64,000 bases of DNA, from assembly GCA_019163375.1 (NCBI GenBank), contig JAFLKK010000006.1, positions 16,947 to 80,946 of the forward strand. Direction: 5' to 3'. This DNA is from Paludibacter sp. (GTDB taxonomy: Bacteria; Bacteroidota; Bacteroidia; Bacteroidales; Paludibacteraceae). Of this stretch, positions 55,211 to 64,000 are shown piece after piece. The notes beneath the pieces are model-generated. The model did not search any database. It saw only the letters and a program-made list of their open reading frames with translations, and had not been told where the DNA came from. Positions within the stretch are counted from its first letter, which is position 1, and every line of letters starts with the position of its first letter. Position numbers and translations under genes: made by a program.

Positions 55211-57007
55211 CTATTTATCTCTGCCTTCGTAAAAGTTTATATAGGCTAGATTTACCATTCTTGTTCCTCCCGGAGTTGGGTAATTTCCGGAAAAATACCA
55301 GTCACCCGAATGATTAGGACAGGCCTCATGTAAGCCTTCGATAGACTGATACACTAATTCTACAGGACAATCTACCTCTGCAGGGGTCAGCATTTGAGCT
55401 ATTTTCTTCGAAATATCTTCCATCGTAAACGGTTTATAGATCTCAGTCACATAGTTTATTATTTCTTCTTTTGGCAAAAACTCCTGAGCCTTCGACTTCA
55501 CATATACCTCATCGATAATGTCTTGTCGTCCCGTTTCTTTCAACAATTCGATAGCCGCTCTGAACGCACAAAACTCATTCATTCTTGCCATGTCGATACC
55601 GTAATAATCGGGGTAACGAATTTGAGGAGAAGAAGACACGATAACAATTTTCTTAGGTTCCAATCTATTTAGAATTTTCAGAATACTTTGTTTCAGCGTT
55701 GTACCACGCACAATTGAATCATCAATTGCCACCAGATTATCCACTTTTCCACGACGGATAGAACCATAAGTCACATCGTAAACGTGTGTAGCCAAATCAT
55801 TTCTTTCGTCGTTGGTAGAAATAAACGTACGAAGTTTAATGTCCTTAATCAGCACTTTTTCAACACGGGCAGCTTGATTAGAAGCTGCTTTAATACCATC
55901 CATCATCCCAAAAAATGCTACTTCGGCTGTATTGGGGATGAATGAGAATACAGTATTTTCAACATCATTTCCAATGGCTTTCAAAATTGGTTGAGCCAGT
56001 TGCGCTCCCAGTTTTTTACGTTCCTTGTAAATATCGATATCGCTACCTCTGGAGAAATAAATACGTTCGAAAGAACACTTGGTCAATTCTTTAGAAGCGC
56101 GACGAATGGTTTCGAACTTAACGGTACCATCTTTCTTGATAATCATGGCTTCGCCCGGTTGCAATTCCTTGATATCTTCCTCTTTGACGTTCATTGCTGT
56201 TTGAATAACAGGTCGTTCAGAGGCTGTCACAACGATTTCATCGTCAATATAATAGAATGCCGGTCTGATGCCTTTCGGATCGCGGAAAACAAAGGAATCA
56301 CCATGTCCCAACATACCACAAATAACATAACCACCGTCCCACATTTTTTCCGATTTACGGATAAACGAAGCAATATCAAGATTTTCTTCAATCTTACGGG
56401 TAATAGTTATATCGTTCGAATAACGTTGTTTGATTTTATCGTATTCTTTTTGTACCTCCTGATCGAGTCCAAAGCCCAATGATTCAAGCATCAAAAAAGT
56501 ATCGCCTTTATCGCGGGGGTGTTGTCCTTTCAAGGTCAAATGATCGAAAAGCTCGTCTACATTTGTCAGGTTGAAATTACCAGCGAGTACCATTGTCCGG
56601 TTTTTCCAGTTATGGCGACGCAAGAATGGATGAACGTAAGACAAACCGCTTCTTCCGGTAGTACTGTAGCGCAAGTGCCCCATATACAGTTCACCGGCAA
56701 AAGGCAGCAGCTCTTTCGATTTTTGAACATCAGCATACACCTCGCTTGGAAAACTCGACATCTTTTTATTGATCTCTGCAAATATTTCCTGGATAGCATT
56801 TTTTCCTTCCACACGCTCACGCCAAATATATTCCTCACCGGCAGGCATATCGAGTTTTACGGTAGCAATCCCTGCTCCCTCTTGCCCACGATTATGTTGC
56901 TTTTCCATAAGCAAGTACATCTTTTGCAATCCGTACTGCCAAGTTCCATATTTTTCCTGATAATAATCCAAAGGCTTTAGAAGCCTTACCATTGCTATTC
57001 CGCACAT
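55211..57007 (-). CDS. PurF-family amidophosphoribosyltransferase-like protein
   Basis: 598 residues, about 100 longer than E. coli PurF. The Ntn-type glutamine amidotransferase starts MCGIAMV with nucleophile C2; HNRGQEGAG and HLRYSTTGRSG follow. The phosphoribosyltransferase domain has the PRPP motif LVAIDDSIVRGTTLKQSI near 415-432. It probably makes phosphoribosylamine for purines or is a paralogue; other pur genes are absent nearby. It lies 113 nt after glmS, past a terminator. Confidence 0.85.
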   Translation of the reverse strand: MCGIAMVRLLKPLDYYQEKYGTWQYGLQKMYLLMEKQHNRGQEGAGIATVKLDMPAGEEYIWRERVEGKNAIQEIFAEINKKMSSFPSEVYADVQKSKELLPFAGELYMGHLRYSTTGRSGLSYVHPFLRRHNWKNRTMVLAGNFNLTNVDELFDHLTLKGQHPRDKGDTFLMLESLGFGLDQEVQKEYDKIKQRYSNDITITRKIEENLDIASFIRKSEKMWDGGYVICGMLGHGDSFVFRDPKGIRPAFYYIDDEIVVTASERPVIQTAMNVKEEDIKELQPGEAMIIKKDGTVKFETIRRASKELTKCSFERIYFSRGSDIDIYKERKKLGAQLAQPILKAIGNDVENTVFSFIPNTAEVAFFGMMDGIKAASNQAARVEKVLIKDIKLRTFISTNDERNDLATHVYDVTYGSIRRGKVDNLVAIDDSIVRGTTLKQSILKILNRLEPKKIVIVSSSPQIRYPDYYGIDMARMNEFCAFRAAIELLKETGRQDIIDEVYVKSKAQEFLPKEEIINYVTEIYKPFTMEDISKKIAQMLTPAEVDCPVELVYQSIEGLHEACPNHSGDWYFSGNYPTPGGTRMVNLAYINFYEGRDK

Positions 57008-57080
57008 AAAAAAAATTTATTTAGAAAATTTGAAAATCTGATATTGAACCAATAAAGTAGCAATTTCAGACATTAACAAT

Positions 57081-57113
57081 AAAACAAAAAACCCCAACAA
57101 TGACGAAGGGGTT
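57081..57113 (-). terminator. terminator after glmS (minus strand)
   Basis: Read on the minus strand: AACCCC-loop-GGGGTT followed by TTTTGTTTT. Short 6-bp stem. Confidence 0.7.
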
Positions 57114-57120
57114 AATTATA

Positions 57121-58962
57121 CTACTCAACAGTAACCGATTTGGCCAGATTGCGCGGTTGATCCACGTTACAACCCTTGACAACGGCTATATGATATGCAA
57201 ATAATTGTAAAGGTATTGCCGCCAACAGAGGCACTAAACATTCCTCCGTTTCTGGAATAGTGATGCTATAATCGGACAGGTTCTTTACCACCACATCACC
57301 TTCGGTAATTATGGAAATAATCTTACCTTTTCGAGCTTTAATTTCTTGTATATTACTTACTACCTTTTCGTACATACCCACACTTGGAGCAATAACTACC
57401 ACCGGCATTTCCTGACTAATCAAAGCAATCGGACCATGTTTCATTTCGGCTGCCGGATAACCCTCAGCATGAATATATGATATTTCCTTCAACTTCAAAG
57501 CACCTTCCAACGCTACAGGGAAATTGTAACCACGTCCCAAATAGATGAAGTTTTGAGCGTAAGTGAATGTTTTTGCAAACTCAGCAATGCTCGCATCCTG
57601 CTTCAGCAAGCGAGTTATTTTTTCCGGAATACGTGCTAATTCACCAACTATTTTCAGATACTGCTCTTCAGACAAGGTTCCTTTTTCCTTACCAATCATT
57701 AATGCAAGCATGGTAAGAACTGTAACCTGAGCTGTAAATGCTTTTGTAGAAGCAACCCCAATTTCGGGACCGGCATGAGTATAACAACCTGAATGCGTGT
57801 TACGTGGAATTGATGATCCAACCACATTACAAATACCAAAGATAAATGCACCATGCTCTTTCGCTAATTCTACTGCTGCAAGCGTATCAGCTGTTTCACC
57901 CGATTGCGAGATAGCAATCACTAAGTCATCTTTATTGATAACCGGTTTCCGGTAACGAAACTCTGAAGAATATTCAACTTCAACTGGTATACGGGCAAAT
58001 TCTTCGATAGCATATTTTCCAATCAAGCCCGAGTGCCATGAAGTACCGCAAGCAGTAATGATAATACGTTTAGCATTCAGGAATTTTTCTTTATTATCAA
58101 TAAATCCGGCCAGTGTGATATTGTTTTCATCAACATTAACACGACCACGCATGCTGTCGGCCAATGTTTTTGGTTGTTCAAAAATTTCCTTGATCATGAA
58201 GTGTGGATACCCACCTTTTTCCAATTGGCTCAAGGTCATTTCCAATTCTTTAATTTCCGGCGTTTTTTCAACGTTTCCTATCGTCTTAATTCTAATTTCC
58301 TTGCCACGTTCCAATGTCACAATTTCTTCTTCACCAATATAAACCACTTTGTTGGTGAATTCAATAATTGGAGTTGCATCGGAAGCCAGAAAAAATTCAT
58401 CCTCACCAATACCCACTACCAGCGGACTACCTTTGCGGGCAGCAACAATTACATCGGGTCTTCCTTTTTCAATAACTGCAATAGCGTATGCACCAACAAC
58501 CTGATTAAGAGCTAACTGAACAGCAGTAGTCAAATCAACATTGTTTGATTTTTTCACAAATTCAATCAGTTGAATTAAAACTTCTGTATCCGTTTCACTT
58601 GCAAAAGTAAAACCACGTTCTGATAATCCTTGTTTAAGAACAGCATAGTTCTCAATGATTCCATTGTGAATAAGTGCCAACTCTTCAGATTGAGAATAAT
58701 GTGGATGCGCATTTACTATATTTGGTTCGCCATGCGTTGCCCAGCGTGTGTGAGCAATACCGATAGTACCTTCAATATCTTTTTGTCCTGCAAAATGAAT
58801 TAAATCGGAAACCTTACCCTTGGCTTTATAAACATTCAATTTATCGCCATGAATCAACGCTATCCCTGCACTGTCATACCCACGATATTCAAGTCGTTGA
58901 AGACCTTTAATTAAAATTGGATAAGCCTGTTTGTTTCCAATATATCCGACAATCCCACACAT
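57121..58962 (-). CDS. glmS: glutamine:fructose-6-phosphate aminotransferase GlmS
   Basis: 613 residues, full length. N-terminal glutaminase with C2 (MCGIVGYIGNKQ), the HTRWATHGEPN motif and the ETDTEVL segment; two SIS domains (ITACGTSWHSGLIGKY and FIYLGRGYNFPVALEGALKLKEISYIHAEGY); C-terminal DQPRNLAKSVTVE. It makes glucosamine-6-phosphate for peptidoglycan and lipopolysaccharide. No glmS ribozyme is evident. Starts 32 nt after dapL, so probably cotranscribed. Confidence 0.97.
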   Translation of the reverse strand: MCGIVGYIGNKQAYPILIKGLQRLEYRGYDSAGIALIHGDKLNVYKAKGKVSDLIHFAGQKDIEGTIGIAHTRWATHGEPNIVNAHPHYSQSEELALIHNGIIENYAVLKQGLSERGFTFASETDTEVLIQLIEFVKKSNNVDLTTAVQLALNQVVGAYAIAVIEKGRPDVIVAARKGSPLVVGIGEDEFFLASDATPIIEFTNKVVYIGEEEIVTLERGKEIRIKTIGNVEKTPEIKELEMTLSQLEKGGYPHFMIKEIFEQPKTLADSMRGRVNVDENNITLAGFIDNKEKFLNAKRIIITACGTSWHSGLIGKYAIEEFARIPVEVEYSSEFRYRKPVINKDDLVIAISQSGETADTLAAVELAKEHGAFIFGICNVVGSSIPRNTHSGCYTHAGPEIGVASTKAFTAQVTVLTMLALMIGKEKGTLSEEQYLKIVGELARIPEKITRLLKQDASIAEFAKTFTYAQNFIYLGRGYNFPVALEGALKLKEISYIHAEGYPAAEMKHGPIALISQEMPVVVIAPSVGMYEKVVSNIQEIKARKGKIISIITEGDVVVKNLSDYSITIPETEECLVPLLAAIPLQLFAYHIAVVKGCNVDQPRNLAKSVTVE

Positions 58963-58994
58963 AATTTTTATATTTTAGTTAAGAAATTAATTGT

Positions 58995-60224
58995 TCAAAA
59001 TCCTCCTTTTCGTATTCTGCTTAATGCTTCTAATGTAGCTTCTCGGCTACTAAAACCGGTTAAACGCATATAGCCTTCACCTGAATTACCAAAAACAATT
59101 CCGGGCGTGCTTATCACCTGACAATCGTATAAAAGCTGTTGAAAGAACTTCCAGGATGTTTGTCCATCAGGCGTCTTGAACCAAACATAGGGCGAATTAA
59201 CACCACCGTACACTTCATATCCGAGCGAAACCAATTCAGCCCTGATCAACGATGCATTAGTAAGATAATAATTGACCAGCTCCTGAGTTTCAGCTTTGCC
59301 TTTTCTGGAATAAATCGCTTCAGCACCACGTTGCACTATATACGATACACCGTTTGTATAATTCGTAATGCGCCTGTTCCAAAGTTTGATTAATGGAGAC
59401 ACTTCGCCCATTTTGGTATACACCATCAATTCTTTGGGGAAAATGGTATAACCGCAACGTAAACCCGTAAATCCGGCTGTTTTGGAATAAGTTCTTATTT
59501 CTACAGCTACTTTTTTAGCTCCTTTTATTTCGTAAATACTTCTCGGAACATCAGGTTCATTCACATAAGCCTGATATGCTCCATCGTACACAATAATACT
59601 CTGATGTTCAATTGCATAATCGACCCAACGCTTCAGTTCTGCTTTACTCAACACTGTACCCGTCGGATTGTTCGGATTACACAGATAAATTACATCCACT
59701 TTTTCACTTGGCAATTCGGGAATAAAATCCGTTTCGGCTGTGCAACGAAGGTATACCACGTTACTCCATTTCTGATCATCGTTTATCACTCCTGCCCTAC
59801 CACTCATGATGGTTGCATTTTCGTAAACGGGATAAACCGGATCAGCTATCGCAATAATATTATCGCGACCCAACACATGACCAATATTTCCAATATCTGA
59901 CTTTGCACCATCGTTCACAAAAATGGTTTCTTTATCCAGCACTACTCCCAGGGTCCGATAGTCTTTTTGAATTTTTTCAATTAAAAAATCGTAACCTTGC
60001 GGTGGACTATATCCTCTAAAAGTCTCAGCATGACCCATTTCATCAATAGCTTTATGCATTGCCTGAATAACTTCATGGGGTAAAGGGCGAGTGACATCAC
60101 CAACGCCTAAACGGATAATTTTAGCAGTTGGGTGAAGAATTTTGAAAGCATTAACACGCTTCTCTATCTCGTCAAAACAGTAGATTTCGGGAGTTTTTAA
60201 GTAATTCTCGTTTGCTAATGCCAT
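58995..60224 (-). CDS. dapL: LL-diaminopimelate aminotransferase DapL
   Basis: 409 residues, PLP-dependent class I/II aminotransferase. Family marks: LGVGDVTRPLPHEVI, AETFRGYSPPQGYDFL, NPNNPTGTVLSKAEL, and the PLP lysine in YSKTAGFTGLRCGY. It converts tetrahydrodipicolinate directly to LL-diaminopimelate with glutamate as donor, the lysine/peptidoglycan route found in many Bacteroidota. Heads the probable dapL-glmS unit; both products feed cell-wall synthesis. Confidence 0.94.
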   Translation of the reverse strand: MALANENYLKTPEIYCFDEIEKRVNAFKILHPTAKIIRLGVGDVTRPLPHEVIQAMHKAIDEMGHAETFRGYSPPQGYDFLIEKIQKDYRTLGVVLDKETIFVNDGAKSDIGNIGHVLGRDNIIAIADPVYPVYENATIMSGRAGVINDDQKWSNVVYLRCTAETDFIPELPSEKVDVIYLCNPNNPTGTVLSKAELKRWVDYAIEHQSIIVYDGAYQAYVNEPDVPRSIYEIKGAKKVAVEIRTYSKTAGFTGLRCGYTIFPKELMVYTKMGEVSPLIKLWNRRITNYTNGVSYIVQRGAEAIYSRKGKAETQELVNYYLTNASLIRAELVSLGYEVYGGVNSPYVWFKTPDGQTSWKFFQQLLYDCQVISTPGIVFGNSGEGYMRLTGFSSREATLEALSRIRKGGF

Positions 60225-60387
60225 CCAAAAGAAGGGTTATGAAAGTGGTGTAAAATTCGATTTGAATTAAAGTGCAAAATTGCACTTTTTTTTTCATTAA
60301 TAAAAGGGTTTTGTACTAAAAGATTTGAATTAAACGCAAATGGCAAATCCAACGATACAAAAGCGCTTGTAAACCAATAATTAGGGC

Positions 60388-61380
60388 TTAATCAAGCATG
60401 TTCACTATTGTGCGACCTTTCAGTTTTCCCTGCAAAATTAACGCAACAGTTTCAGGAATATCTTCCAGCCTGATTTCTGAGTACAGTTCCAACAAATTAG
60501 TTGGCTTCCAATCCGTTGCAAGTTTAATCCATAACGGTTCACGTAAAGCACCAGGATAATTTTGAGCCGAAATGCCGATAAGCGAAATTCCGCGCAAAAT
60601 AAACGGGAAAACAGTCATGTTGAGTTGAGTTGCCGACACACTACCACAAGTAGTTACAGCACCTAATGGTTGGAGTGATTTCAATATATTCTCAAGGATA
60701 GGGCCACCCACGGTATCGATAGCTCCTGCATATTGAGCCGAAAGCATAGGGCGCTTGTCGACTTCCTGAAAGTCTGCACGAGGAATAATCTCTGTTGCGC
60801 CTAACTTTTTCAGAAAAGGATATTCGGCTTCTTTACCCGAAATAGCAATAACCTGATAACCAAGTTTCGACAACAACGATAGTGCTACCGAACCTACTCC
60901 ACCGCTAGCTCCTGAAACCAGAATTTTACCATCTGAAGGCTGTACCAATACACTCAATCGCGAAACTGAGATGCCGGCTGTGAAACCTGCCGTACCGATT
61001 ATCATCGATTCCTTAAGACTTAATCCTTCGGGAAGTTTTACCACCCAATCGGCCGGAACACGAATGTACTGTCCAAAACCTCCGGAAGTATTCATTCCTA
61101 AATCATAACCGGTAACTATTACTTTGTCACCGACTTTGAACTTGTCATCCAACGAACTCACCACTTCACCCGCAGCATCAATGCCCGGAGTATGGGGGTA
61201 TTTTTTAGTAATACCTTTATTTCCGGTAGCCGAAAGTGCATCTTTATAGTTTATGGATGAATAATGAACCTTCACCAACACATCGCCTTTTGGCAAATTA
61301 TCAATATGCAGGGTTTGAATGGTTTGTTCAAAAGCAGCATTTACTTCATTTATTACTAACGCTTTATATTCTTTTTCCAT
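60388..61380 (-). CDS. YhdH/YhfP-type zinc-free alcohol dehydrogenase family reductase
   Basis: 330 residues. MDR-fold reductase with HTPGIDAAGEV, a Rossmann stretch VSGASGGVGSVALSLLSKLGYQV near 155-177, and the YhdH-type SINYKDALSATG segment; zinc-binding cysteines are absent. E. coli YhdH and AcuI reduce acryloyl-CoA to propionyl-CoA; whether this enzyme does so is open, though the window also carries a propionate operon. Alone, between dapL and bactofilin. Confidence 0.85.
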   Translation of the reverse strand: MEKEYKALVINEVNAAFEQTIQTLHIDNLPKGDVLVKVHYSSINYKDALSATGNKGITKKYPHTPGIDAAGEVVSSLDDKFKVGDKVIVTGYDLGMNTSGGFGQYIRVPADWVVKLPEGLSLKESMIIGTAGFTAGISVSRLSVLVQPSDGKILVSGASGGVGSVALSLLSKLGYQVIAISGKEAEYPFLKKLGATEIIPRADFQEVDKRPMLSAQYAGAIDTVGGPILENILKSLQPLGAVTTCGSVSATQLNMTVFPFILRGISLIGISAQNYPGALREPLWIKLATDWKPTNLLELYSEIRLEDIPETVALILQGKLKGRTIVNMLD

Positions 61381-61461
61381 AAAATAAGTTGATTCTGATT
61401 TACAAAAAGCGCTGAAGTAACCGGTTACCTCAACGCTTTTACTATATTTTCATTAATATTA

Positions 61462-61830
61462 TTATTCAACAATTGTTGAGTCTTCAGCACCTCTCATTGA
61501 GCAAGTTCCATTAAAAACAGCATTTGGCTCAACCATCAGAACTTTTGTTTTTACATCTCCGATAATAACAGCAGTTCCACGAAGCGATAATGTTTCAGCA
61601 ACAACAATATCACCTTCCACAGTTCCAATAATTTCGGCATTGGTACAAGATATTGAACCTTTAAGTACCCCTTTCTGACCAATTACCACTTTTCCGCTAC
61701 AGGTAATGGTTCCTTCCACTTCACCATCAATTCTAAAATCGCTATCTGCAAAAATTTTACCAACAATTTTACTTCCATTAGTGAGTGCATTGTACATTGC
61801 ACCTATATTATTAACAACTTCTTTGGCCAT
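61462..61830 (-). CDS. bactofilin (polymer-forming cytoskeletal protein)
   Basis: 122 residues. The central beta-helix of glycine/valine-rich repeats (VGKIFADSDFRIDGEVEGTITCSGKVVIGQKGVLKG) is the DUF583/bactofilin fold, flanked by short disordered ends. Bactofilins polymerise without nucleotide on the inner membrane and localise cell-wall enzymes or help set cell shape. Confidence 0.93.
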   Translation of the reverse strand: MAKEVVNNIGAMYNALTNGSKIVGKIFADSDFRIDGEVEGTITCSGKVVIGQKGVLKGSISCTNAEIIGTVEGDIVVAETLSLRGTAVIIGDVKTKVLMVEPNAVFNGTCSMRGAEDSTIVE

Positions 61831-61858
61831 AATTTACTGTTCCTTTTTATTTGAAGTT

Positions 61859-61866
61859 CAAAAATA
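61859..61866 (-). promoter_or_regulatory. -7 box (TATTTTTG) for bactofilin
   Basis: Minus-strand TATTTTTG fits TAnnTTTG and lies 28 nt before the bactofilin start; -33 not clear. Confidence 0.35.
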
Positions 61867-61990
61867 CTTCATTTTTCCGAATAAAAAAAATTATCACTCA
61901 AAATCATTAACTATATTTAACAAGCAAACAATGCATAATTGAATGACAAATTTAGAATTTGAGGATAGAAAGAAAATACTTGAGTTTAAT

Positions 61991-62914
61991 TTAGTACCAG
62001 CAGCTATGGCAAACATTTCTTTTGCTTAAATTATAGGTTAGCATTAGTTCATTAGTTCCCAGTGAGCTACGGCTAATTCCACCCACATGATAGTTATAAG
62101 TATAGGATAAATGGAGTGATTCGCTGAGTTCGAAACCAAAAACCAACCCTATCTCGCTCCCAGTTCGATAAAACAAACCGACATCTATTAATTCCGGCTT
62201 CATATTAAGCCCGGCAATAGGAGGAATTTTCAGGTAACTGGTGGCATTCACCTCCATTTGAAACATATTGGAATACTGGATACCACAAATTCCATAACCC
62301 ATATTAACAACATTATCAGTATTATCCCTATACCGAACGTACAGAAAATTGGTATTCGTTTGATGAAAGTCAACATGTGAGAACATTGAAAAAACATTTT
62401 GGCTTGAAATACCTACTTTCAATGATTTATATAAAACTTCCATACCCAAATCAGCATTAAAATTATTTTCCGATTTTAAATATTGATAAGCATTATTGTC
62501 GGCATCAGTAATCAGGTTTACTTGCGCTGGATCATAGTAAGTACTCAGATTATTTAAACCAAGCCCCAGGTGCAGCTGCCATTTATTCTGAAATTGAATG
62601 GAATAAGCATACGATAGATCAATACTCGTGGTAGAAGTAAATCCAATTTTATCCTGCACCAACACCAACCCTATTTGCGAATGCATATTATCAATATAGG
62701 TAGTTCCCGAAGCAAAAAAGGTTGTTGGTGCACCCGAAAAGCCATACCATTGTTTGCTGGCTGCAATGCTAAATACAGCCATATATTTGTCATAAACGGC
62801 CGATGGATTGATATAATGTAAGTTTGCCCAATAATTATTCAATCGGATATTGGATTGAGCAACCATCAGCACAAACAGACAATTTAATGATAATATAATA
62901 ATCAGTTTCTTCAT
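61991..62914 (-). CDS. PorP/SprF family type IX secretion outer-membrane protein
   Basis: 307 residues with signal peptide (LIIILSLNCLFVLMVAQSN). The start of the mature part (NYWANLHYINPSAVYDKYMAVFSIAASKQWYGFSGAPTTFF) is the PorP/SprF signature; the rest is an outer-membrane beta-barrel. In gliding bacteria SprF helps export the adhesin SprB. It follows the giant repeat protein by 6 nt, the usual pairing, so it likely helps secrete or hold that protein. Confidence 0.92.
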   Translation of the reverse strand: MKKLIIILSLNCLFVLMVAQSNIRLNNYWANLHYINPSAVYDKYMAVFSIAASKQWYGFSGAPTTFFASGTTYIDNMHSQIGLVLVQDKIGFTSTTSIDLSYAYSIQFQNKWQLHLGLGLNNLSTYYDPAQVNLITDADNNAYQYLKSENNFNADLGMEVLYKSLKVGISSQNVFSMFSHVDFHQTNTNFLYVRYRDNTDNVVNMGYGICGIQYSNMFQMEVNATSYLKIPPIAGLNMKPELIDVGLFYRTGSEIGLVFGFELSESLHLSYTYNYHVGGISRSSLGTNELMLTYNLSKRNVCHSCWY

Positions 62915-62920
62915 AAACAG

Positions 62921-64000
62921 TTAGCGAATGATCATCACATAGCCTTCTTTTGTTTTTTGTTTTGCATCATGAAGGTAATATAAAATAAAGAAATAAGTGT
63001 CTTTGGTTACCGGTTTGCCATTATAATTTCCATCCCAACCATCATACCCCTCGAATAAAAGAATGCCATTGCGGTTGTAGATTTGAACGTGCCAGTCTTT
63101 CATAAACTCATCGTTAACTCCATCGCCATTAGGGGTAAATGCATTTGGTAAGTCCACCACTGTTATCTCGGTGATGGTTGTACTTTCACAATTATTAGCT
63201 GAAGTAACAACATCAGTATATGTTCCGGCCTGGTCATAAACGTGTCCGTTAATTGTAAGTTTCTCGCCTGTAAATAATTGAACCGTTTGTGAGGTATTAT
63301 AAACCGTATCAACTGCCAATTCTAGAGTAGCTATACTGTCGCAGCCAGCATAATTATTTAATTTTTCAACATATGTACCTGCCTTTGAATAGCCGGAGCC
63401 ATTAAAATAATAAGTATTTCCGCTACAAACAGTTGCCTTGGTTGTTGATGTTGTAGAATTTAACACTGTCATATCTAAAGTAGCAATACTATCTATTCCC
63501 GCAGCATTTTTCAATGTTTTAGTATATATCCCTGTAGCATTGTAGAAAGCTCCATTCCAGGAATAGGGTAATTCCGAACTACATACAGTAACCCTGGTTG
63601 CTTGAGTTGTTTGAGCCCTTGCTTTTAAAATCAAAGTGGTTATGCTATCGCAACCTACTGAATTAATTAGTTTAATTGTGTAGGTACCCACTTGCCGATA
63701 AATAGTTCCATTGAACTTATAACCACCATAAAGTTTCATATCTTCTTCTGAAACAGAAGATTCAATTATTGAACTTGTAGGCATATTCACAGTCAATTGT
63801 AAAGTAGCAATACTATCGCAACCTGCTGAATTAGTCAAATATGCCACATATGTTCCGGTAACTATACAAGTCGTACCATTAAACATATACTTCTCACCTT
63901 GACAGATGCTAACATTTGTGGTGGAGCTTGACGAGTTTTTCACCTTCAAATTCAAAGTAGCTATACTATCACAACCCGCAGCGTTGATCAATGTTTTGGA
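62921..64000 (-). CDS. giant repeat surface protein with gliding-type C-terminal domain (5' part outside window)
   Basis: Only the last ~360 residues are in the window; the gene continues past the right edge. Repeats of about 65 residues recur, each with C-x-G-x-x-Y-x-F-N-G, G-T-Y-V and AGCDSIATL(x)LTV. The C-terminus (PNAFTPNGDGVNDEF, then VQIYNRNGILLFEG, GWDGNYNGKPVTKDTYFF) is a CHU_C/type B sorting domain that directs type IX secretion and depends on a PorP/SprF partner, encoded just downstream. Probably a cell-surface adhesin; the real length is unknown. Confidence 0.92.
   Translation of the reverse strand, partial: SKTLINAAGCDSIATLNLKVKNSSSSTTNVSICQGEKYMFNGTTCIVTGTYVAYLTNSAGCDSIATLQLTVNMPTSSIIESSVSEEDMKLYGGYKFNGTIYRQVGTYTIKLINSVGCDSITTLILKARAQTTQATRVTVCSSELPYSWNGAFYNATGIYTKTLKNAAGIDSIATLDMTVLNSTTSTTKATVCSGNTYYFNGSGYSKAGTYVEKLNNYAGCDSIATLELAVDTVYNTSQTVQLFTGEKLTINGHVYDQAGTYTDVVTSANNCESTTITEITVVDLPNAFTPNGDGVNDEFMKDWHVQIYNRNGILLFEGYDGWDGNYNGKPVTKDTYFFILYYLHDAKQKTKEGYVMIIR

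Noticed and set aside
55991..56980. Antisense open frames opposite the PurF-like gene
   Set aside because: Shadow frames of a conserved gene, without family motifs.
57008..57120. glmS-type ribozyme or a riboswitch near glmS
   Set aside because: No conserved ribozyme core is visible upstream of glmS (only 32 nt separate it from dapL), and the downstream gap holds just a short terminator.

Overview
The window reads as chromosome from a Bacteroidales-type anaerobe of the phylum Bacteroidota, close in style to propionate producers such as Paludibacter; the genus is inference. Signs visible in the sequence: promoter -7 boxes of the form TAnnTTTG, few Shine-Dalgarno sites, lipoproteins and families typical of the phylum (PorP/SprF, gliding-type C-terminal domains, DUF4919, DUF4293, DUF4943, long NusB, BtuG-like propeller), LL-diaminopimelate aminotransferase, and a methylmalonyl-CoA/propionate gene set. 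No rRNA, CRISPR array or phage is present.

Layout. 0-9.8 kb: a B12-type radical SAM protein, a zinc-type cation exporter, a DUF4919 protein, three tRNA genes on the minus strand (Gly-GCC, Leu-CAG, Leu-GAG), a TtcA-like tRNA thiolase, a small membrane protein, a large secreted M6 metalloprotease and a fused MsrB-MsrA lipoprotein. 9.8-16.1 kb (minus): nusB-yajC-ybbR followed without a clear break by genes for a 2,3-diamino sugar nucleotide (aminotransferase, acetyltransferase, dehydrogenase), with an AT-rich membrane protein inserted among them. 16.3-22.8 kb: PUR-type nucleic-acid binder plus threonine aldolase, OxyR, TraB/GumN protein, beta-CASP nuclease and DbpA-like helicase.

22.9-35.8 kb is a nearly complete late cobalamin pathway and uptake operon: a cobalamin riboswitch, BtuB, BtuG-like lipoprotein, adenosyltransferase, CobQ, CobD, CbiB, BtuF-like binding protein, a DUF71 ATP-pyrophosphatase, CobU, CobT, CobS and CobC. 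It should take up corrinoids, adenosylate them, attach the aminopropanol arm and install the lower ligand. No corrin-ring synthesis gene is in the window. Directly after it (36.0-38.9 kb) lies methylmalonyl-CoA epimerase with carboxyltransferase and biotin-carrier subunits, i.e. the B12-dependent propionate route that would use the cofactor. 39.0-45.1 kb (minus) is a tripartite RND efflux operon.

45.1-52 kb is the accessory part: a 24-copy, indel-free 21-bp tandem array, an orphan gene, an IS1182-like element, and two very AT-rich lipoprotein genes, bounded by repeated non-coding segments. 52-64 kb returns to ordinary chromosome: a GH43/beta-trefoil enzyme and companion, DUF4943 lipoprotein, PurF-like protein, GlmS, DapL, a YhdH-type oxidoreductase, bactofilin, and a PorP/SprF protein next to a giant repeat protein that runs off the window end.

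A recurring theme is tandem repetition with a 7-nt period (or 21 = 3 x 7) in intergenic DNA: inside the riboswitch, around cobQ (where it supplies the start and stop codons), between the two efflux genes, and possibly in the 21-bp array.
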